A stretch of 64,000 bases of DNA from Coleophoma eucalyptorum (lineage: Eukaryota; Ascomycota; Leotiomycetes; Helotiales; Dermateaceae), in assembly GCA_026120035.1 (NCBI GenBank), contig JALRME010000062.1, positions 1 through 64,000 of the forward strand, given 5' to 3'. Positions 56,968 through 64,000 of this stretch are shown in pieces. Made by a program: the position numbers and the translations under genes. Under the pieces are notes generated by a model. The model worked only from the letters and a program-made list of their open reading frames with translations. It was not told the origin of the DNA and did not search any database. Position 1 is the stretch's first letter. The number at the start of each line of letters is the position of its first letter.

Positions 56968-57845
56968 TCATGCCGTTGGCCTGGCTATGGCCTTGCTGAC
57001 AAAGACTCTCTTTCCTGTCTTCTCGTCATAGATGTGGTATCCAAAATCAGCTGCGTTGGGCGGCGTATAAACTGGTAGAATATTAGCATGAACTGGCCCA
57101 ACCCGAGAGATAAAACCAAAAGTAAAAGGACCCAAGAAGTGGTAGAGACTTACGATGCAGCGAAACAGCCAGTTCACCATCTTCAGCTGGATTCGAGATT
57201 CGGTGGAGGCCGATGTTGTCAGAGACATAAGCGACCTGATTCGACTCGAGGATGGTCTCCTTCTTCAGCTCCAGCGGCGCGTGGGAATGCGCTGCATGTC
57301 CAGCGGAAGACGCGGGCATTTCGAAGAGCTCTTCCTTTAACGTCCCTTGCAGGATTTTCATCACACAGTGCGCATTGGCATGGTCATGAACCGGCGAGCC
57401 CTTTTTGGGGTTCCACACTAGAATCAACTAATGACGCGGGACTATTAGCAAAGGGGCTCTTCGCTCGCTCGCTCACTCACTTATTCCTATTTCGATCTCG
57501 GAGGGGGAGGAAACTTACGATATTCGCCTTTCCGTTAATGTCCTCGACGCAGTTCCTCGTGTAATGCTTGCTGGGATCTGAATGTGCGTATCGCTTCCAG
57601 TCGTCGGGATTCGAGACATAGCGGTTCATCAGACCCTTGAGATAATCAACGTCGATGTCGGCGGAGTCGATCCCGGATGAAGAACCGAGATAGTTGCGGA
57701 TTGAGCGAACTAAGCTGTGGAAAGGATCGAGGCTTGCTTCTTCGGATTCTTGGAGGTCTTCAGGGTGAGGCATGTAGTTGGCTGGTGTTGGTTGGTCCTT
57801 GGTCGCTGAGGTCGAGCATGTGGGGAAGCGGAGTGCTACTGCCAT
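56968..57845 (-). CDS. Cysteine dioxygenase
   Basis: Non-haem iron enzyme (cupin) oxidising L-cysteine to cysteine sulfinate, the first step of cysteine catabolism; cytosolic. Three exons, 57845-57519, 57427-57154 and 57071-56968, give 234 aa; introns are 91 and 82 nt and keep frame. Iron ligands fit as His123 and His125 (VHDHANAHC) and His184 (GLHRISNP). The Cys-Tyr cofactor pair corresponds to Cys130 and Tyr202 (SLHLYTPP). The C-terminus ends soon after the last beta strand. The start is the ATG at 57845, the only one upstream of the conserved DPFHSLVRSIRNYL block. All known catalytic residues are present. Sulfur-source regulation is likely from family knowledge but no site is seen. Confidence 0.93.
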
Positions 57846-58946
57846 GATTGCTGGATTTGTTGGAATGAGGAGTGTGATGTGAGAGAATCGAGTTCTTTGT
57901 TGAGCCGTTCGTTGTAGTATTATTCTGTTCTTGCCTTGCCTTCTATCTTGTATGTTGGTACGTGTCCAATGTGCCTTCGTAGTGTGTTTAAGTAAATGGC
58001 ATCACAAGGTAGACACCGCTTGTTCGCTTATCTTTTCTAAGACCCCGATACTTTCGCGAGGTATGGGTAGTCGCCGATAGAGTCCCCGGTTGCGCGGCCT
58101 GCCTGGTACGGGGGGAAATGCAAGGGGCACGGGGTACAGAATCAGATAAGAGATTTTGAGGCTCTGATTGATGAGAATCCTTGGATTTTACGAGGTCCGT
58201 TATAGCTGCGGCATCCAGGTAAAGTGATCGTCACCGATTAGATGGATGCACTCTAGTTGAGCGTGGCTGACCGACTCGTCGCTTAAATATGTAGTAGGTG
58301 TGCGGGAAATGCGTGTATCGAAGAACTTAAAGATCACGGACGAGATTAGTCGGCTCCAAAATCAAATTTACAGTGGCTGCTTTCTTCACACTGACTACAT
58401 TTGTGGAACCGGATATTAACACTGGCTAAACAGAAGCTTTGGAAGCATCATCAGACATTTGGATTGCGTGGTATCCAGTAGACTTAACATGCAATACAGC
58501 CCTTATCGAGATAGCATGCTGAATGATTTTCCTTACATGGACCCCGAGATTGAAACGCAATGGAATTGTGTGCTTTACAAGCGAGAATGTCGTGCTAATG
58601 TCATGTCAGGAGTCGTATGCAATCATAACGCAGGTACAGATTCTTAACAGTTCCTGATACGCGATCGGGGACTTCCGTCTGCATCGGGACTAGCTGGCTC
58701 GACTGACTTTATGGTCGTGGGATATAGATAGGTCATTGGATATCGAACGGTGAACGACAGGCAATCAACACAACCTGATGATACTTTTAGCCCGATTAGA
58801 CAGTCTCATGATGGCTCTGTATCTCGGTCAATCAAGAAAGACGCTGATAGCTGTGCATGTGCAATTTATAAAAGTTTACCCTGACGAGGATTCGCATTTA
58901 GATGTCTCGGGGACTTCGCCCATTCGTTTTATCGTTCCCAGTCTAC
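57846..58946. other. Intergenic region between cysteine dioxygenase and GH64 genes
   Basis: 1.1 kb holding the cysteine dioxygenase promoter and the GH64 3' flank. Open frames of up to 62 codons lack motifs. Confidence 0.6.
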
Positions 58947-60056
58947 CTATCCAACAACAACAGTGAAAGTCTTTGGGTTTCCATAACTCACAAACCCAGA
59001 TTGATCAATTCCGCCACCACCCGGCGCAACATCATCGTATGGGAAGGCATAACCTCTCCCATCTTTATTCGCCTCATGCACCAATCTTGCGTAGTGATTC
59101 GTGACTTCATGCTGATAGTAATTCTCAACCTTCTCCTTGTGGGGATGCGAGTCATTGTCTAGAAGTGTGGAACGATTCAATGCTGCACTGATCCGAGCTG
59201 TCAATGGACCAGCCGGGCCAGCATTATTGGCAAAGGGTCCGGAGCTGCATCCGAAGATATCTCCTGTACTGGGCTTACAGAAGCTGGCCCCAACTTTGTC
59301 AAACTTGAGTTCATCGCCACTAACTCGGCCCTCAATCTTGCTCCATTCCGCCTGGGTATCGACCGTTAGTGGACACTTTTCGTATTTAGACCACACCTCA
59401 TTCACATATGCATCATAGTAGCCTCGAAATAGGTTTCCATGATTCATGACGATGGCGTTGTTGGGGCTTAGTACCCGCAGGTTCTTTCCATCGGCCTTGA
59501 AGATGAGCTTCTCCCAATCTCCACCTTGAGCAACAAGACCGGCACAAATGCTTTCAAGTCCATCCTCTTTGAGGCCTTGCACTACCTGTTCAGGCCCCGC
59601 CCCGGGAACAAGGCTCATCGCAATCGGCAGGCTCACAAAGTCAACGTAGCTGATGTTCGCATATAACTGTGAGCTGTTATATGTGAATTCGCAAAAGCCC
59701 CATCGGGCGTTGATACTCGGATCTGTCGGGTTTGACACCGAGGGCTCCACAACGGCCGGTCCGGGATTTAGAAGGAAAGTTAGCTGGCTGTCGATGGAGA
59801 ACCAAATCCGCCCACCTGCAATCTGTGGGATGGTGACTATAGTAGTAGAACCAGGTGCTCCGAGGGGGATCCCACAGTCTTCTTTGAGTGGTTGTAATAT
59901 CTCAGATGGCGACTCAGGATAATAAAGACTTTTGCCGTCGGCTTTGACGAGGACTACATGATTATTGTTGTTGAGAGCTTGTCCAGTAATGTAGGCGGAG
60001 ACATTTGAGGAACTTGTCTTGTTCTGAATATGGATATCCAAAGTTGGAGGGGTCAT
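58947..60056 (-). CDS. Glycoside hydrolase family 64 beta-1,3-glucanase
   Basis: Endo-acting beta-1,3-glucanase of the laminaripentaose-producing GH64 family (thaumatin-like fold), acting on wall glucan. Single exon, 369 aa from the ATG at 60056. Family blocks seen are ITGQALNNNNHVVLVKADG near the N-terminus, WGFCEFTYNSSQLYANISYVD (about 118-138), where the conserved acidic catalytic residues lie, LFRGYYDAYVNEVWSKY, and the C-terminal PYDDVAPGGGGIDQSGFV. No signal peptide is present in this frame; the frame runs open upstream without another Met, so an unseen first exon with a signal cannot be excluded. The neighbour upstream is a divergent Clr5 gene. Confidence 0.9.
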   Translation of the reverse strand: MTPPTLDIHIQNKTSSSNVSAYITGQALNNNNHVVLVKADGKSLYYPESPSEILQPLKEDCGIPLGAPGSTTIVTIPQIAGGRIWFSIDSQLTFLLNPGPAVVEPSVSNPTDPSINARWGFCEFTYNSSQLYANISYVDFVSLPIAMSLVPGAGPEQVVQGLKEDGLESICAGLVAQGGDWEKLIFKADGKNLRVLSPNNAIVMNHGNLFRGYYDAYVNEVWSKYEKCPLTVDTQAEWSKIEGRVSGDELKFDKVGASFCKPSTGDIFGCSSGPFANNAGPAGPLTARISAALNRSTLLDNDSHPHKEKVENYYQHEVTNHYARLVHEANKDGRGYAFPYDDVAPGGGGIDQSGFVSYGNPKTFTVVVG

Positions 60057-60643
60057 GATGGAGGGAATGTTGACTTCTGGTGAGTTCTTGAAAATCTGAC
60101 CTCTAGAATTAATATTCGTGATGCTGTTAAGAATTCAGAGTAATTGCTATGTTTTGGTGGGAAAGTCTAGCTGTGACGGAAGTCGACAAATAGCAGCCAG
60201 CGTGAAGCAGCTAGCATGGAACAGCGTGCGTTTCTGATCAACGATGAAAAAAGACAGCAGATAATTACACTGCAGTATGATATATTCAGTGATACACTAT
60301 TTTCTCGCCGACCTGTGAATGGCAGTGAGGTCACAACAGCACCACCACATACTACTTACTTATGGATATCTACAAAATCAAGGAACCATCCAACCACCAA
60401 ACTTGCTTGCCATCCGACGACGGATAATATATAATCCGAGAGGATGCCGCACTGGAGGCCTAGAAGAGCTTAGCGTCTTCTTACGCAGCCTTGCGAAGGC
60501 AACTTTGACGCTGAACGGGAACCCACAAACATCGTCGGCGCAAAGCTCTTCGTTCACCCCAACGCGCCAGCATTGTCTGCCATTATCAAAAAGAGCTGCC
60601 ACTTCCCTCAACCCAAGTCGGCGCGTGCGCATTGCTAGTCAAG
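60057..60643. other. Divergent promoter region
   Basis: 587 bp between GH64 (minus) and the Clr5 gene (plus). A short minus-strand frame from an ATG near 60218 reads as a leader-like peptide of 16 codons (MLAASRWLLFVDFRHS) and stops; no splice into GH64 is convincing. Confidence 0.5.
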
Positions 60644-62887
60644 ATGGTGTATGACTGGGAGAACAAGGAGGAGATATGCTATCGCATGTATATTGAGGAG
60701 AAGAAGTCTCTGGAGGAGATCATGGAATACATGAAAGTCGAGTACAAGTTCGCTCCCAGGTATGGATGAAGCTCCGGGTCGACGTACTCCAGCTACCTGC
60801 TTGACCTCACTTCCCTACCACACTTGCATTTCAACTTCCCTCCACTATCCGCATCCGCACTGACATAGATCTTCTTTAGCAAACGTGCTTTCCAGACTCA
60901 ATTTAAGCGTTGGGAATTCCCCTCAAAGCAACATCCTGCCTATAAGAATGCACACCTGGTTGCGCGCATCAAGGAATTATGGGAGAACAATACCTCACAG
61001 CGCGACATGCTTCGCATCCTCAACGAGCAAGATGGCTTCGAGATTAAGGATCGGGAGCTGATGCGCGTGCGTGCGAAGAACCGCTGGTTGCTGCGAACTC
61101 CGAACCGAAGTGCCACTTCCAAGAAACACGACTCGGATCAAGATGTCATCAATCAATTGCAGCAAGCTTTGTACCCAGACGGACAGATGGGAGACGAGGC
61201 GGATATGGTAGAGATGCCCAGGGTCATATCACCTCCGTCTCCAAGAGCTTCCTCGCCCCCGCTCAGCCCTGAGGTTCTGAAGAAGAGACAAGATCGTTTG
61301 AACAAACTGCAGGCCGAGTCTGCCGAGCGCTGGCAAGCACGCAAGAGACGTCGTCGCACTCGAGGATGGCTTGGGCTCCCTGCTGATCCGCCTGGACCAC
61401 CGCGCTTCCCTTCCGAGACTACCATTGACGAGAGCAAGGCACTTTTGAGCCTCGATAACAACATGTACCGTGATGTGCGTAATCGGTTCACGCGAATCTG
61501 TCAGGACGCAGGTATCATTAAGAAGACAATTGCTGGGCCGGAGCGATGGGACGGCGCAAAATCAAGTCTGATCCAAGAGAGCGAACACCTACAAACAGTC
61601 TTCTGGGGAAATGAAGATAACATTGAACAGAAGAAATTAGCACTTGATGTTGTTTGTAGCGATGTCACCAAGAGAATGCGAACTTTGGAGCGACGCATGA
61701 CCATTGCAGAGGCGAAGAACGCTTTAGGAGTCAACCCAGAGCAATCACGCCAGCTTCGTAGCGCTTTTTACCAGACGCTCAAGGCAGACCACTTTACAAG
61801 TAAGCTTGAAGCTGGCGAAGATCATTGGAAGGAACTCAAGCAGTCATGGATCGATGGGTCGGAGCTGCTGCAAGGTATTCTTGCACCGGGTGAAGCTGAT
61901 CCAAATCACGCCCTCAAAGTCAAGGCCGTCGAAGTTCTTTGTAGAGATGTCATGAAGCGACTGCGTGACGACCAGACGAAGCGTGATCCTACGAAGAAGA
62001 GAAAGGCGGACAGCGGTTTCAGTCAATCCCCACCTGTAATAAATCCTTACGGTGACGCAACAGACGACACTGGATTTCAACCAGCTCCACATGATGCACT
62101 TGTTCAAGCAGCTGCACACGCTCAAGCTCAAGCAGAAGCTCAAGCTCAGGCTCAGGCTCAGGCTCAAGCCCAGGCGCAGGCTCAAGCTCGCGCAGCACAT
62201 GCTCAAGCTCAAGCTCAAGCACATGCCCATGCCCATGCTCACGCACAAGCTCAGGCTCAGGCTCAGGCTCAAGCTCAAGCTCAAGCTCAAGCCCAGGCTC
62301 AGGCTCAGGCTCAGGCCCAGGCACAAGCTCAGGCCCAGGCTCAGGCTCAAGCCCAGGCTCAGGCTCAGGCCCAAAATCAAGCTCAAACTCATATGCATCA
62401 TGGTCACCCACATCCCCAAGTCTCCCACGGCCAGGTTATGGTTGATCATGGTGATATGCAGATTGACCCCTCGCTACTTCTTGCAGCAGCAAATGAACCA
62501 CCCATGATGAATAGACCAGGTCACTATTCGGAACAACAATATGCTGATCAGCAGTATGCAGCCCAAGCTGCGCAAGCAGCTTTCCCATCGTCTTCCTCCA
62601 TTGCCGTGTTCTTTAGAGTGCATCCGGCTTCTGATTTTCATCCCAACCTCAGAGTCTGGATCGAAACGTTGTCCTCCGTCTCCATTGATGAATTACGTCA
62701 ACTGGCAGTTGCAAAGTTTCCAGGTACTGTTCCTATCCGTATTGAAGGGATTATTAAGGATCCCAATGGCCATGAGATGGAGTTGCAGATTGATCAGGAT
62801 GAAGAGCTGGATGCCTACCTAGCTGCCATCACCGGTGTGAATAAGCCTACCTTCTCAGTCCAGTTGGTTTCCGGATGGAAGGAATGA
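60644..62887 (+). CDS. Clr5-domain protein with long Ala-Gln repeat tract
   Basis: Two exons, 60644-60759 and 60880-62887 (120-nt intron, GTATGG...TTTAG), give 707 aa. The N-terminal 50 residues form a Clr5 domain: [20 protein letters not shown] in exon 1, continuing across the junction into [16 protein letters not shown]. These domains are common in filamentous fungi; Clr5 in fission yeast acts in silencing. The middle holds two similar helical blocks (about 180-250 and 255-325). Residues about 449-543 are almost pure Ala-Gln with some His, then a His-rich link. The last 100 residues, with [21 protein letters not shown] and [17 protein letters not shown], resemble a PB1/ubiquitin-like fold. 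Likely nuclear or DNA/chromatin-related; this is inference from the family. Confidence 0.82.
62110..62395 (+). repeat. GCTCAG/GCTCAA hexanucleotide repeat coding (Ala-Gln)n
   Basis: About 47 six-base units of GC(T/C/A)CA(G/A), interrupted by some CAT/CAC (His) codons. Interruptions and synonymous mixing (CAG, CAA) suggest it is old enough to have drifted. The repeat is open in several frames on both strands, which creates long spurious antisense frames. Confidence 0.95.
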
Positions 62888-63454
62888 TTTTACTTTGCCA
62901 TACTAATAGCGATTGTTTCTCAAACTTTAACCCGCGTAAGGTAGGTGTAAGGATGCAGGATTTTTATCATTAGCTGGAGTTGGCGTTTTGGTTTTACAAT
63001 ACCTATTTTACTTTGCTTTCGGCGAAGAATCGGCGTCGACGGCACAGACAGCGTACAAGAGAGCTAGATAGCTCCCGATTAGGCATATCCTCTAGATATT
63101 CCATGTATGTGGAGCACCTTGAGAAGGTCCAATCATAACATAACCCCAACTTTGAGGTTTTATTATTATTCGTCAAATAAACCCCATCATTCGATTAAAC
63201 TTAGATTATTGGCTGCTTTGTGATGTACGTCTATCACGATATCCGGCTCGTGATGGCGTAAGAAATTTGACCCGAGCTTTATCGCCAAAAATTGTAGGGG
63301 AGCTCGGATAATGTCAAGCTCAGTCAAGTAATGCTCTGCGCTGCACCTCCATTTTTGAACGGACTTATATATTGACAATTCGTCCCCTGAAAACACGTCC
63401 AACCCTTTCGCATATGCGAATCCACTCAGCTTGTCTCAACTTGTGGCCAGCACA
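62888..63454. other. Short intergenic region
   Basis: 3' flank of the Clr5 gene and promoter of the D-lactate dehydrogenase gene; no gene is recognised. Confidence 0.6.
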
Positions 63455-64000
63455 ATGTCGCTTTCCAAGGTAGCGCCTCTTCGAGTTCTCCGCAGACCAT
63501 CAACAGCAACCCAATGTCTGCGCACCTCTGTACGGTACGAATCTACGAAGCCACCGGCGCAGAATGCTGCAGCAGAAGGGAGGTCTTTTAAGGGACAGCT
63601 ATACGAGAGCACAGGACTGCGATTGCAGCGCGAGCGGGCGGAGAGAGCTAAGTATGCAAACGACCGGGGAGAGAGCGGAGGGGGGAGCAGTCTTGGGATG
63701 ACTATTGGTATGGCTCTAGGGATCGATTGTATTGGAAATCTGGACTGATTCTTGTGTGTAGCTGTTATTGCGACAGCAATTGTTTCTTACAACATAGGAA
63801 AGGGCAGCGTGCCCAAATCCTCGACCGCATCTACCGTACCGCTCAATGCAACTATCCCTCCGAAATTCAAGACTGGTAGCGCAAATATGGAAGCAGCGTG
63901 GGCGGATTTTGTCGAGATTGTTGGGAAGGATAACGTTTCTACTATCGACGCCGATCTTGAAAGTCATGCTGGCAGTGAATGGTCAACACATATCAAGAAG
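63455..64000 (+). CDS. Mitochondrial D-lactate dehydrogenase (cytochrome), 5' part
   Basis: FAD-dependent enzyme of the mitochondrial inner membrane oxidising D-lactate to pyruvate and passing electrons to cytochrome c. Two exons are seen: 63455-63707 and 63762 to the window end; the intron is 54 nt (GTATGG...GTAG) and keeps frame. The N-terminus is a likely matrix-targeting presequence (Arg-rich, VLRRPSTATQCLRTSVRYES). A hydrophobic segment crossing the junction (GMTIGAVIATAIVSYNIG) is the usual inner-membrane anchor of fungal DLD proteins. WADFVEIVGKDNVSTIDADL and the LESHAGSEWS block lead into the FAD-binding domain, which lies beyond the window. A glycolate-oxidase-type FAD protein is the alternative. 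Confidence 0.82.

Noticed and set aside
61844..62449. Long antisense open frames (201 and 130 codons) over the Clr5 gene
   Set aside because: They are products of the GCTCAG hexamer repeat, which stays open in most frames; the sense frame carries the Clr5 domain and a sensible C-terminus.
1..64000. Secondary-metabolite cluster
   Set aside because: No polyketide synthase, peptide synthetase, terpene cyclase or P450 is present; the oxidoreductase, epoxide hydrolase and Zn2Cys6 gene are far apart and unrelated.

Overview
This window is nuclear DNA of a filamentous ascomycete (Pezizomycotina; gene style and protein types fit a leotiomycete/Helotiales-like fungus, but that placement is an inference). 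The evidence is short introns (mostly 48-66 nt) with GTATGT/GTAAGT/GTGAGT donors, CTAAC/CTGAC-like branch points and (C/T)AG acceptors, long UTRs, and typical fungal families: a Zn2Cys6 factor, a Clr5 protein, GWT1, ROK1, a KIN4-like kinase and a GH64 glucanase. No rRNA, tRNA, CRISPR or intact transposon was recognised.

Layout. 0-14.6 kb is gene-dense: an M20 amidohydrolase (cut by the window start), D-xylulose reductase, the ROK1 DEAD-box helicase, a type II membrane O-fucosyltransferase-like protein, an EHN-type epoxide hydrolase in five exons, a Clp1-like/unknown protein, and GWT1. 14.6-43.5 kb is strikingly gene-poor. It holds only a KIN4/FRK1-type kinase behind a 3.9 kb pyrimidine-rich leader, a GT2 (type 2) polysaccharide synthase-like glycosyltransferase, and a 371-aa low-complexity protein, separated by 6.3 and 9.8 kb of non-coding DNA full of microsatellites and G-runs. 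43.5-64 kb is gene-dense again: a Zn2Cys6 regulator next to an amidase, a SPRY protein with proline-rich repeats, a vacuolar-type Ca2+/H+ exchanger, cysteine dioxygenase, a GH64 beta-1,3-glucanase, a Clr5-domain protein with a very long Ala-Gln tract, and the start of mitochondrial D-lactate dehydrogenase.

How the genes relate. There is no biosynthetic cluster. The genes are mostly housekeeping (ribosome assembly, GPI anchors, Ca2+ homeostasis, pentose and sulfur catabolism, D-lactate oxidation), with several wall/surface functions (GWT1, GT2, GH64, O-fucosyltransferase-like). The regulator-amidase pair on the minus strand is the only plausible regulator-target pair.

The most unusual points are a predicted 3-nt micro-exon followed by a 16-nt exon in the Ca2+/H+ exchanger gene, two matches to the calcineurin/CrzA site far upstream of that gene, the (Ala-Gln)n tract that stays open in several frames, and the repeat-rich gene-poor middle. 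Exon coordinates were worked out by hand from splice signals and reading frame; no alignment or database search was run.
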